Source: Ptiloglossa arizonensis
Taxonomy: Eukaryota; Arthropoda; Insecta; Hymenoptera; Colletidae
Assembly: GCF_051014685.1 (NCBI RefSeq)
Contig: NC_135061.1
Location: 7,488,029 to 7,552,028, forward strand
Reading direction: 5' to 3'
Length of the DNA: 64,000 nt
Of the stretch, positions 13,278 to 24,253 are shown piece by piece. Position 1 is the first letter of the stretch, and every line of letters begins with the position of its first letter. A program made the position numbers and the translations under genes. The notes below the pieces were generated by a model. The model worked only from the letters and a program-made list of their open reading frames with translations. It searched no databases and was not told the origin of the DNA.

Positions 13278-13849
13278 CGTTCGCGCCAACAAATGACTGG
13301 TATTTCGAGGGGACACGCAACGACGGAGCTCACGTGCCTCGGGTTTAACGTGAAAATAGCAAGGAGACGAAGCGTTACGACGCAATTTATCATCGTTTCG
13401 ATTTTTTCCCCCGTTCGGACGTGAAAGCTATCGCGCCCCTCCACAACGCTACAACGTTGCGTCAATTGCGTTCATCCCTCGTTCCCGGTGCCCCGCATCG
13501 AATTCATATTTATTATGCAATTTTTTTTTTTCGAGTTCGCGACGAAAGGAGAGACATTAGGTTCAATACCGTGCTACAAAGTCGCAGGTTCTTTTATCCG
13601 TCCTTGAAAAATCGATTCGGTTGGTACCCTCGGCGAAGAATAACGAACAGGAAGTTGTTACGTTCTTATTGTTTAGCGCGGTACAGAAGCACAGCTTTTA
13701 ACGTTAATCGCACCGATCGTGACTCACGATTCAATCGAATCGCGTTCTTGGAAAACCTTCGCTTCCCCTTTTTCATTAGGAGCAAAAAAAAAAGATATTT
13801 CCGATCGAAAATTTGTAATTTATCCACCGGAATGATCTTTTACGCAGTT

Positions 13850-14085
13850 CGAGGTTAGGTTCAAGAGCGGCGTTTGAATTTGTGCTTCGATTCGAACACA
13901 AATTCCAGGTTAAGTTTAGAAGCAACTTCTAAATTTCGGGTTAGGTTCGAAAGTAGCTGCTATATTTAGGGTTAGGTTCGAAAGCTATCCTTCCATTTGA
14001 GGTTAGGTTTAAAAGCAACTCGAAGAGTCGGGTCAGTTTTAAAAGTAGCTTGTAAATTCGAGATCAGAGTTAAAAGTAGTTTTCC
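13850..14085. repeat. Degenerate 31-33 bp minisatellite containing GGTTAGGTT
   Basis: Six to seven diverged copies of a unit like GGTTAGGTTCGAAAGTAGCT followed by an AT-rich tail, starting near 13850, 13905, 13938, 13970, 14000, 14030 and 14060. The unit contains TTAGG, the usual insect telomere word, but the array is not telomeric in structure. Confidence 0.7.
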
Positions 14086-17000
14086 GCTGTGTAGTTCGGC
14101 TTCGTGTAATTTGGCTGTCGCTCGGTTGTGAAATGAATTTTTCTCCCAGCATGTGTAACAAAGACGTTGTAAGAACAATTCGAATTGCACGAATTTGGAA
14201 GTAATCGGGTATCGGGTAAACGGTAGATGCCCTCGATCAGCGATCTCGTATTCTTCCAACTGCGACGAAAGAGGAAAACATTTCTCTTGGACGGTTAAGC
14301 CGTTCTTAGTCGCTTATCAGCGACCGGTGGCGTTAATTGTTCGATACACAGCCACCCACGCACGGAAGTCGACTTCCTCGCCTAATCGCCGAGCGGAATT
14401 TACTTTCTTGATTCGGTATTTATGCGCGACACATTTTTCAGCGGAATTCCCGCGGGAGAGCGATATAAATCCTCCGACGATAAACGCGTCTCCTTGGCCA
14501 ATCCGCGAATGCGAATTAATTTCATCTATTTGCGCACGTGGATCCACGAAACGGACCATTCCAACTTGATCGTTGTAAACACTCCGGTCTCGCGAATCAA
14601 GAGTCACAGTTTTATCTCTTTCTCGAGGAGAAGAAAACTCATAACCGAATACTTTTATAGAAATAAAACTAAAATTTAAACTACTTAAATTTCTGTCTCA
14701 TCGAACGATCTTAGGTTTTTATATCAAATCGTACGTTTCCTTCGTTTTACGCGAAGGAAAATCATTTAAATTTATCAATCGATCGTTCGCAAAGTTAAAA
14801 AACTGTACTTGTATCGAACGTACAATTTAATAGTAATAATACGTTCTTGTTACAACGGAATTGTATCCAATAGGAAATTAAGCGTCGAGTAAGAAAAAGT
14901 AATGCGTAGAAGTAAGAAGCAGTTCGCGGTACATCAGCGCGATGCAAGTAAATACGTGTATACGTGTTATTAACCTAATTTCAATCTTTTCCATTCGATG
15001 AACGTTTCCTATTTTCTTCGTCGATCGAAATTAATCCTCCGAGGGATCGAAAGGATCTACCCTCTACGTTTCCTTCAACGATTGGAATTCTAAAGAATAT
15101 TTTAATTCGTTGTACATTTTAACGGCAACATAATTTTCGAATTTTTCCGACGAGACTCGCGTTTCCTTCCACGGTCGAAATATAGTAAGCTTCCAGATGT
15201 GTGTGAAATTTTTCAGCCTGCGTACGATTGCATACACGTCCTTAGCCACTCGATGCATTCCCTGTAGCTTTTATCGCACGATCTAAATTAAGTCGTTCCT
15301 ATTCTCCGCGTTGCAATAACTTTCCAGGACTGTGAAATATTCTTGCACACACTGCATTACCAAGTGTGCAGATCGATACAAAAAGCTGACTGGAAGAAAA
15401 ACGCGATGTCGCGTTCTTCTGAACGTAGCAGGGCAAAAAGGTGATTTGCGATTCACAGTGTCATCCGACCGCCGTTTTGCGTTCTCGTAAAAGTGTCGGA
15501 TCATCGAGGGAAATACATTCAAAATTCAAGCACCGGTACACAATATTCGGAGCAACCGGGGTAACGAGGAACGATCGTTTACCGGGGACAGAAGTACGAT
15601 ACTCGTCGCACGAAGTCGCTCGCGTAAAATCTAACAAACTCTCGGGACAAGTTAACACGGTATTTCGATACGAAAATAATTCGAAACGATGTATACGAAA
15701 TTTATCGAACGATAAAAATTAAACGAAAATTAAAAGTAATATACGAAATTGTAAAAAAACGAAGTAAAGCGTACATGGTAAAAGTGACGAGTAAAAGGAA
15801 GGACGTTTAAGCGCAAAACTAACATTTTAAGAACGTGAAAATAGGGGACGTAATGATCTAGACCCCGCGTAATAAAATTTACGAAATGCATCCGGAGCGT
15901 CGAGTAGTACTTGGAATTGGTGAATTACGTATGCGCGTTAAAATCGTATCGAAATCGATTATGGAAAACCGTTCGAAATATTCTTTCATTGTAAACTTTA
16001 CTCAAGGTACGGTCGACGTATATATCTTCGATGAAAACGGTTTTCGAAGACCTAACCTAACCTACGCGAAAAGTTAACGACCTCGATTCAATGTCGAATC
16101 AAAAATCGATGACCTCGAACCGGTACGTTTAGGCATTCGAATCCCTGGAATCGTCGAACTTTGAATTATTATAGATGATGCGCGTCGCCAATTATAAGAA
16201 CAGGTGATTCATAAACCGAAGGATGTCGAAATGCACGGAGACACGACGTAGTTCAGACGGACAAGGAATCAGTAATACGTGTGTCAAAGAATTTAAAGGC
16301 ATACGAGTCTCCGGGGTAACTTGGATGTAGAGACTCCGAATTTCCAATTGGAAGTATTTCCAAATTTTTGTACCCGTTCCAGTGCACTCGCCGAAAAAAG
16401 TGCATCGATGTAACTTTGTCGCGATCTTTGGACTAGAAATGAGCGATTCGTGCGGGAATTCGAGTCACCGTGACGACGGATACGACGCTCCAGATACCCG
16501 AACGAGAAGATTTCTACGTCTTGAAAAATCTGAACGAAGAGAGCGAGTAGGTGTAGAACAGAGGAGCGATCGTGGAACAGCTCCTAATGGCGTGGCGCGT
16601 ATGTAACTAGGCCGCGGTGTTCGGGTGTGGCCGTGTCGCGCATTGTTTCTGAAATTACGATATTGTAGTTATTAATATTTATATATCGGCGAGCGGAGGA
16701 TCGTCGCCGCGCGGCTGGCAGCGTCTACTTTCTAAAGTGGTCGAATGCCACCGCGGCGTGCGACGACGACGCACCTTGACCCGATGCCGAGTAAAATTCT
16801 CGCTTTCGCGGACGAAAACGCCTCTAGGAAGTCGTACGCTATCGGATATCGACCCAACGGACCGCCCAAACTGCTTTTCCGAAATGTCGCATCGTTCGAA
16901 CAGGAAGGATCGACCCTGGCCGTACGTACGAAATAAAAGAAAGAAAATATCAAAATCCAACAACGACTCGACCAAGGATGACTTACATCGGACTACCGTT

Positions 17001-17167
17001 ACGATACTTGTGTTTCTCGTTTTCGAAATTTTTCACGCAACGGATCGATTCACACACCGAATTCGATCCAACGAAGGTTAATAGACGAGAAAAACAAAAT
17101 AAACTACAAATAAGGTAGTGGCGCGCGAGGTTTGTTGCGGTCCCGGTAATTAGAGTTCGGTTCGCGT
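14086..17167. other. Non-coding; nothing recognised except small repeats
   Basis: AT-rich single-copy-looking sequence. It contains a hairpin with perfect 9-bp arms (TTTCCTTCG at 14736-14744 and CGAAGGAAA at 14752-14760, 7-nt loop) and a short CCTAACCTAACCTA string at 16051-16064. No open frame looks like a protein. Confidence 0.45.
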
Positions 17168-17239
17168 TAGGTCTACCTCGTGACGCGACGTCGCGGCTGG
17201 GTCTAGGTCTACCTCGTGACGCGACGTCGCGGCTGGGTC
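17168..17239. repeat. Exact tandem duplication of 36 bp
   Basis: Two identical adjacent copies (17168-17203 and 17204-17239) of a unit starting TAGGTCTACCTCGTGACGCG. Identity over the full unit suggests a recent duplication, or an assembly artefact. Confidence 0.9.
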
Positions 17240-17506
17240 TAGAATCTTTGCATCGTTGTACAAAAAACTGTAAAAAATCTCCGGAACCCCTTTCGTGCAA
17301 CGAACTATCTTCAACGAAAACACATCCGCGATTTAACGTGCGGCAACATCGTGTCCAGCTCGGTCCATAAAGAGAGGTACTTCTCCCGGAGCTTTCAACG
17401 ATGCTCGTCGCCATCCCACGTGGACAAGGTGATGACGGACCGATACAATTTCGCCGATAAGCAGATTCGACGGTTGGCCGAGGATCTCGTTCCACGGGTC
17501 TTCGCC

Positions 17507-17536
17507 GCAGAGCGGGCAGAGCGGGCAGAGCGGGCA
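17507..17536. repeat. GCAGAGCGG tandem repeat, 3 copies
   Basis: Three exact 9-bp units, then the start of a fourth. Confidence 0.9.
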
Positions 17537-17691
17537 CCGTGGTCGCAGCTGCTCGATATCTGGACGTCTAACCAAATCAGGTGGAGAGGTTTGGAATGCG
17601 CCGGTACCGGCCCGTTTGATTGACATTTCGGGGGCGCTCGTTTGTCACAGAAAAGCCGTACTCCATTTGTTCCTCCGTTCCCCCTCGTTCC

Positions 17692-17740
17692 GCCTTCGCC
17701 TGCCTTCGCCTTCGCCTCCGCCTCCGCCTCCGCCTCCACC
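17692..17740. repeat. CCTTCG/CCTCCG hexamer repeat
   Basis: About eight hexamer units, CCTTCG changing to CCTCCG along the tract, with one irregular unit. The strand is pyrimidine-rich. Confidence 0.85.
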
Positions 17741-18100
17741 GCCCTTCCCGCGTTACCTGAGTCTTATTTCCATCCGAGCGATTTACCCTCTTTCACCACC
17801 GGGCCTTTTCCCTCGTTTTTTAATTATTCCGGTCGGCTTGCTCCTTCTGTACACGTTTTTTTTCTTCTTTTTCGCCACGTGCATTAAGATAACGGGGCGA
17901 GCCCCACGCTGGGCTATCGGTCAAAGTCAGCCGAAGTCGTACGCGCGACACGTTCGAAAAGGATCGCTTCTGCTTCCCTCTTTTCAACCCTCTCCCGAGC
18001 AACAAACACCCTGTCCCGGTCGCGAGTCTTCCATTTTTTCCGCTTACTTTTCAGGCCTAGCTTTCGAGAGACTCCCGCTAGAAAGGTTCCTCTCGAAGCT
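17741..18100. other. Non-coding pyrimidine-rich stretch
   Basis: Continues the CT-rich character of the hexamer repeat, with T runs near 17860. No gene recognised. Confidence 0.4.
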
Positions 18101-18280
18101 ACTTTTACCGAACAACACCGAAACCCTAAATACCCTCGAGTAGCCTCGAGCTACCACGTAAGGGTAGCACCTCGACGATATCGTGGAACCGATTTTGTTC
18201 CACTCGAGTCACTTCTAGCGGGCAACACCGAAACCCCAAATCCTTGGAGTAGCCTCCAGCTACCTTCGAAGGGTGTATCC
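18101..18280. repeat. Diverged tandem duplication, 110-bp period
   Basis: About 70 bp starting ACTTTTACCGAACAACACCG at 18101 recurs at 18211 as ACTTCTAGCGGGCAACACCG. Both contain AACACCGAAACCC and a small palindrome (CTCGAGTAGCCTCGAG in the first, GGAGTAGCCTCC in the second). The palindrome arms changed together, which keeps the fold. Confidence 0.8.
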
Positions 18281-19039
18281 CGGTCTCGAGGATTAGTTTT
18301 TCGAGGAACGGAAATCGATCTCGCGAAATTTCGCGTCAGAAATGAAATTGGAGAGCCGGATATGCCAGCTGCCGGCCGGTGCAGCTCATTGACATTATCG
18401 TCGAGTTGCGAGGCGGCGATCGGCGGAACCAAGCGGGCGTCATCGGGCGCACGATCGCTACGTGACATTTCCCCCGCTATAAAAATGCTGCGTCCGGTGG
18501 CAATTGCAGCAGCGGTTGTCGATTCGTTAATAAACATCACGATGATCATCGGTGGCACCGTGGTAACGCCGAAAAAGGCGGAGAGGTTCGCGTCGCGCGA
18601 AAGACAATGGAACGCACGAAAAAGGCGCGAAATCCAGAATGTGTCGAGCGGGCTGAACGCGATTGCGAAGGTGGGACACGTTTCGACGCGCAACGTCTCT
18701 CAAATAAATTATCAACGCTCTCCGGCATTCGCCGCGGAATCGACGATTCCATATGACCGGTTGGCGGACGGATGAATATGCTGCGGACACGCGGAACATG
18801 CCAAGCGTGCGCGATGCCTCTTCATTCACCCGTTTCGTCGTTCTTGGAGGGAATGTCGATCTCTCCTGGAAGGAGTCTCCGGGTTTATTTTCAACCCGAC
18901 GCCTGGACTCTGGACATAAACATATAAATCGGTCTGCCGTATCACACGTTTCGATTGTCCGCGCGGACGGGATCAAGTTCAATGTGTACTCGCGAATCCC
19001 AGTCGAGTACAATATTTCGCTATAATATTTCACTTGCCG
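18281..19039. other. Non-coding; possible regulatory block at 18440-18570
   Basis: No gene recognised. CpG-rich sequence contains TATAAAAA at about 18478, CAATTGCAGCAGC (overlapping E-box) and GTTAATAAAC words. The TATA-like word has no obvious initiator at the right distance, so I do not call a promoter. Confidence 0.3.
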
Positions 19040-19680
19040 GGACTAGAGAACCGGGGACTACGCGCTAAGAGCAATAATGTTCCGAACCTTCGGATGTACG
19101 TATTTTAGTCGAGAAATACGGTTGAAAGCAACGCGAAGGTTTGTCAACGTCTTGCCGGTAGTTGAGGGCGTTTGCGTTCGTAAACTTGATCTCGGTGTTC
19201 AATTTCTACTCCGTGGAGTTTCGATTCCGATAGAGAGCGGTACCGTTTAAAACAAGAGTAGGTATTTTCCCTGAGTAAACTTTTCGTAAAAGCGACGCAA
19301 AGATTCATCGAACGTTCTCCCAGTAGTTGCAGATACTACACGGATACCAAATTTTCACTCGATAGAGTTTCGGTACTAGAGATCTTTGGTGGTAAGAGCA
19401 ATGGTATTTAGAGCACTCGAAAGTACGTAGTTTCTTTCGGTAAACGTTAGTCGAATCCTCGTAAAATCGATCCCAATGACCAATTTTTACTCCGTTTACT
19501 CCAACATTGAAACCAACGCAACGACTTACCGAATGTCTTGCTACTACTTGTACAATCTTTATCGCGACGATATACTTACGAATCCAAATCGATCTCGGTA
19601 ACCAAGTTTCGTTTCGCGGACATTCGAATGTCGGAGATGCTTCGGTACCGAGAGCAACAAAATTTACAAATGTTCAATAT
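19040..19680. repeat. Degenerate tandem array, period about 163 bp
   Basis: The same order of words recurs three times. AGAGCAATAATGTTCCG-type words lie near 19070, 19233 and 19398, then GAAAGCAACGCGAAGG-type words near 19123, 19288 and 19507, then CGTCTTGCCGGTAGTTG-type words near 19148, 19312 and 19533. These are followed by a GGTAACCAATTTTTACTCCG-like word. The third copy seems to carry an insertion of about 55 bp. Divergence is high, so this is an old array. Confidence 0.6.
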
Positions 19681-21149
19681 TCGCGTTCACGCGCATACGA
19701 AATACGATACCTGGATCGTTTATCTTCCAAAATAAATATCCAGCTTCCCGTTCGACCACCTATGGACAGAGGCGCGAAGCCAGATACGAATCCAAAGTTA
19801 CAATTACAGATTAATATTTGACAAAACTGTCGACGTTTGCCATTAACACTGCGAAGCGGTTAAAATCTCGGAGTAACGTTCCTGACATCTTAATTGCCTA
19901 TTGTTATCGGCATCTAAATTCCGTCTCCGCTGTATTTCTGAACGCACCGTTCCACGATGTGGAATAACGAGTTTCCGCGTAGAATTTTTCAAGAAACACC
20001 ACCGCCGGCGGAAAAAGTTCCAATTACGTTGATCGTATTATTATAATCGACGATAACGTTAACAGTACTGTTAACGTCTCCGATATTATCGTCCAAGTTA
20101 CCAAGTTGGACCCGTATCTTGATTACCGTGTTATCGACGATGATGTTAGTCCGCTGGTGTTGTCGAAGTTCGAGCCAAGTTGGCGATGGTGTTATCGATA
20201 GGTCTATTACCGTTGACAGTACTGGAAACGGTATCCAGATATAGCAACGTATTGCCATTACCGTGGTTGCGATCCCCTCGTTAACACAATTAATGGTAGT
20301 TCTAACGGTACTTCTGACTCCGAATCGACAAAATGAATCACATCCAGGTATTCGAGATATCAATCTTGCCGCATTCGGACCGCGCAAGAAAAATTAATTA
20401 GTCCTTTCTATCAGCGCCAATGCCACGGTACTCCCAAGTACAAGTACTGTTATCTTCGCTAATACCGCGAGTAATGTCTGTAATCGGAGCAGCGCCATTC
20501 GTTCGATAACTTTTTACCTCTTAATGGTACCATTAGCAATAAAACTGTCGCGACCGGTAAACGCCACTCGCAACTAGCAACACCGCAACTATTATTAGCA
20601 GTGCGAGCAATAATTATACCAATACCAGGGCCAGTTCCAGCGCCGCGACTCCACTCCCGTCTGTTCCTTTTTGTCGAACCGATGACGATGTTCGGATAAT
20701 CGATGACGCGCTCGATCCTCCCGCTTTTATCGCGAATTCCGGCTTCGAGGTGCGCGCAACCGAGAGGGAAGCGTATCGATTCATCGAGAAGGGGGGTCCG
20801 GCGGTGGTGTTCCGCTTGTCAACCGACAAGCGTGTTCGCAGGACTCGATCGCAACAGGGAAGGGAAAGTTTGACCGAGTTCGCGCGCTCGACGACACCCG
20901 GAGTTCCGCTGATTATCGCACGGAACACCACTGAAACCTCGACCGGACCCTTCGTCAACGATTACGCAATCGTCTATCGACCAAGACGCTCGAATACGCG
21001 GAGAGACCAAAGTCCTCGTCGGGACCGACAACTGCTCAAACTTCACCAGTTGATTCGATGTTGCTGCACTTGCCGATATCTCGATAGAAACTTTTCTTTC
21101 CTCGGACCTTGGTCAAAGTTTCTCGCGGTCGATGGTAAATCTCGAGAAT
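19681..21149. other. Non-coding; GTTA/TACCG-rich simple-looking stretch at 19990-20650
   Basis: Between about 19990 and 20650 the sequence is dominated by short words such as TTACCGTTA, GTTATCGA and ACGTTAACAG repeated irregularly, which suggests a decayed low-complexity or tandem array. Open frames here translate to Asn/Thr/Ile/Val-rich strings and are not credible proteins. Confidence 0.4.
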
Positions 21150-22060
21150 CCTAATATCCGCTATCGCTTCTAAGTTTAGAAGCTGAAATTATTTTCAATG
21201 TCGCGTTGAACAGCGAGTCGGTTCGGAATTCATTTAAAAATCTATTCGTCACGAAGTTCGATTTACTCGAAATGGTAATAGATCCTGATAGATCGGATAT
21301 TAAGGATCGCCCCGACAACCATCGATGTCTGGGATTAGAACGTATCGATCGATCGTTGAACAGTGCTTCGCGAAACGTGCAAATTATTCAGGTTTATACA
21401 GAGATCGAGTCCAGACCATTTCAATGACAGGCCTGAGAATCTTAATGTCAAGGATTGCCTGATCTTTAGAAGTTGAGATTCTTCTCGGGTTGGCTTACCA
21501 AGCAGAAACATAGCGAGTTAAGAAATTATTTACACTTCTATCGCTTACAAAGTCCGGTAATAATTCAGATTCCGCCGATCGTCTAACTTTTTGTATCTGG
21601 GATCGAACCTTTCGATCGATAGATAAATAAAACTTATATCCAGATTGAGACCGGACTACGTCCATGACGCACCCGACGATCCTAACGTCAAGGATCGCCC
21701 AATCTTCGGCAGCTGAGATTCCTCTCAGGTTCAACGACGGACTAACTTCTCCTTATCAAATGGAGACTCGTTGAATCCAGAAACTATGGAACATCCAACA
21801 TTTCGTATCCGGTATCGGAACCTTTTTATCGACAGCTAAATAAAATTCTTCGCCGAGCTTAGAAACGATTCAGAATTGTATCTAGATCGAGACCAGACTA
21901 CGTCAACGACACACCCGAGTATAGTATCCTAATGTCAAGGATTACCTAATCTTTAGCGGCTGAGATTCTTCTACTTCGACCGCGGAGTAATTTCTTCTTA
22001 CCGAGTAGAAATACAGCGAGTTCAGGAACGATGTAGAATTCCGTGTTCCATCGAAACTCA
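21150..22060. repeat. Degenerate tandem array, period about 240-290 bp, four copies
   Basis: The core CTTAATGTCAAGGATTGCCT with its following CTTTAGAAGTTGAGATTCTT recurs at 21441, as CCTAACGTCAAGGATCGCCC at 21681, and as CCTAATGTCAAGGATTACCT at 21928. A more diverged copy starts CCTAATATCC at 21150. The intervening sequence is also related: GAGACCGGACTACGTCCATG precedes the second core and GAGACCAGACTACGTCAACG the third. It is an old satellite-like array. Confidence 0.75.
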
Positions 22061-24224
22061 AAACGTCTAAATTATCGATGGTTTTCGAGAAATTCTGATC
22101 CGTCGCGGGATCGTTTAGAATTCTTCGCAAAGCTCGACCGGCAGAGCCTAACCTAAACGCAAATTCCAGATTCACTCGAGACGACTCGCGATTATTGCTT
22201 GCAAATTCTTCATATCGTTGGCGATCGACTCATTGACATTTTCGTCGGGTTCCACTCGTTGGAATTCCGTGTCTGTGCCCACGTTGCGGCGTTTCTCGTA
22301 CAATGAAAACGCGCACGTAGGTTACACCGATACCCGTATGCAATCGTTCGCGCCCGAGCATCGGGCTCATCTAGTTCTAGATCCTACGCGACACTGCTAC
22401 TCCTCGATACCTGGACCCACTCCCAGTTTTACGTTTACGCTGAAATTACGGCAAGAAGAATTCGATGCAGATCCTCCTCTTCGACTTTATCCGAAGTCTG
22501 TCTATGGATGCGCTTCGACGTTGGAATCCAAGATTACCAAGATCCTTCGCTAACGACCGGTAACTGTCAGTGTAGCGATTTTTCCACCACTTTAGCGCAA
22601 TTCTTTTTTATACGACATTCGCTGGTATCGGAACGCTTTACGATAAATTAAATTTAACATTCGCATCGTCCTTGAAATATTTTTGGTACAGTTTTTCCTT
22701 TTTTTTTTTTTTTTTTCAAATTAGAAAAAGTACGATAAAATAATGGTATCCTCCTTCGAAATATTTGGTCAAGGTCGAGTTACGGGTCCGTTCGGACCTA
22801 GACACGGTCTCTCTAGTGGTCGCCCGAACCGTTGGCGTAACCTTGACTTCCGTTTCAACTCGGATAGAACTTGACGATAGGTCCAACTTTCCAATCCGAT
22901 CGTCGGCTGCAGTTCTTTGCGTCACTTTCTCCCGGTTGCGCGTCGTTAAGGCGACTTTCCAAATAACGATAAATTTCAGCAATCACGGGGAGGACGCGCA
23001 GTATCTGGCCCGGTCGATCATATTTGACGCGCGTCCGCGCGCGCGGGGAAAAAAAAACGACTCGTTTCTCGGTAATTTACGAGCGAGGCCGGGTCCCGGA
23101 GCGTAATTACGAATCGACGCGTTCTGGAAAGATTTCAATAAAACCGCGGGCAGAATTTACAATGCCGCTAACGAGTGGAAGGCCGCTCGAGATGTTTGCG
23201 AAGAAGCCTCGATCGATTTCGATTGCTCCTCCTCGGTGATCTCGGTCCGCGCGGATGATCGTTTCAACGCCATAAACTCTGGCCTTCGTCTCCTCTTCCT
23301 ATCCCTCTATTCTCCCCACTACTCGCGGTATGCACCCCGTAGCTCCGACACGCTTCGCACTCTTCACTTTGGCATTCCTCGACGAGTTCATCGCGCGAGA
23401 ATAAAGAAGGAAAGCTTCCCTGTGAACCGATCTACTTAGGGTAGAAGTTGAGATTCCCTGGAACAATCGTGCAGAATTGGTCGTTATATTTCTATAGAGA
23501 AACATTCTACTCTACGAAGTATCTCCGATGTGGATACCGTAGGCAGGATATTTTCAAATCGAGATAGAAACGAGGTACCGAGGAAAAAGGATCGATACGT
23601 AAAAGTAAAGATAAATATCGTATATATTTACGGTACGAGCTAGCCTCGAAATATAGGGGTTGCGATGTACGATCAGTGACGTACATCCATACTCTCGTGT
23701 ACGACGAAAATATTACACAAGTTGCGAGTTGTACGTACCATTCTCTTATCGTTGCACGATGTTAACGCGTTCCGTGAAAATAACATTTATTAAACTCGAT
23801 TAGGAAAAAACCTGGACAAAACGCAACGGCGCAAAAAACGTATGTTAGAATATCACAGGTAGGGGCAGGTGTATTCACTGCTAGAGTTACGGGTAATTAC
23901 TATTTTCCGAGGTCCATCTCGTAAGCGGTAAGCCTTGGTTCGTTGTCGGTGTTTCGGTGCTCGAAAAGCAAACGAAACAAAAGGCTGGTCGCGCGCAACA
24001 CCGTTACCGTATCCACAGCGTCGAAACGTCGTCGTACCATTTCCAAAATCGTTCGGTGGAAGCTCGATTTCCCCTCCGCGCGCGTCGGAAAGCAGATCTC
24101 GATCTCCGGCGAACGCGTAGTCGGTTAGGTCCGGAGAAACGGGGCCCGTGGTGGGGAGTAAGCGAGTAGGGGCTAGTGGGGGTAGGGACAGCGAGGCAGG
24201 AGGGAGGATGGTCGGTTGGAAGGT
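22061..24224. other. Non-coding; nothing recognised except poly-T
   Basis: No convincing exon. An 18-nt T run (22699-22716) and CGCG-rich words near 23030 are the only simple features. The reverse-strand and forward frames overlap without domains. Confidence 0.45.
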
Positions 24225-24253
24225 AGGGAGGGAGGGAGGGAGGGAGGGAGGGG
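24225..24253. repeat. (AGGG)7 tetranucleotide repeat
   Basis: Seven AGGG units in a G-rich strand. More than four GGG runs with single-base spacers give strong G-quadruplex potential. The flanking 24130-24430 is also G-rich (GGGAGGGGGAGG and similar). Confidence 0.95.

Noticed and set aside
18478..18485. TATAAAAA as a possible TATA box
   Set aside because: No initiator at about 30 bp and no linked exon. The word is common at this composition.
23848..23860. TATCACAGG as a second miR-2-like seed
   Set aside because: Only 8 nt match and no opposing arm was seen; an 8-mer is expected about twice in this window.
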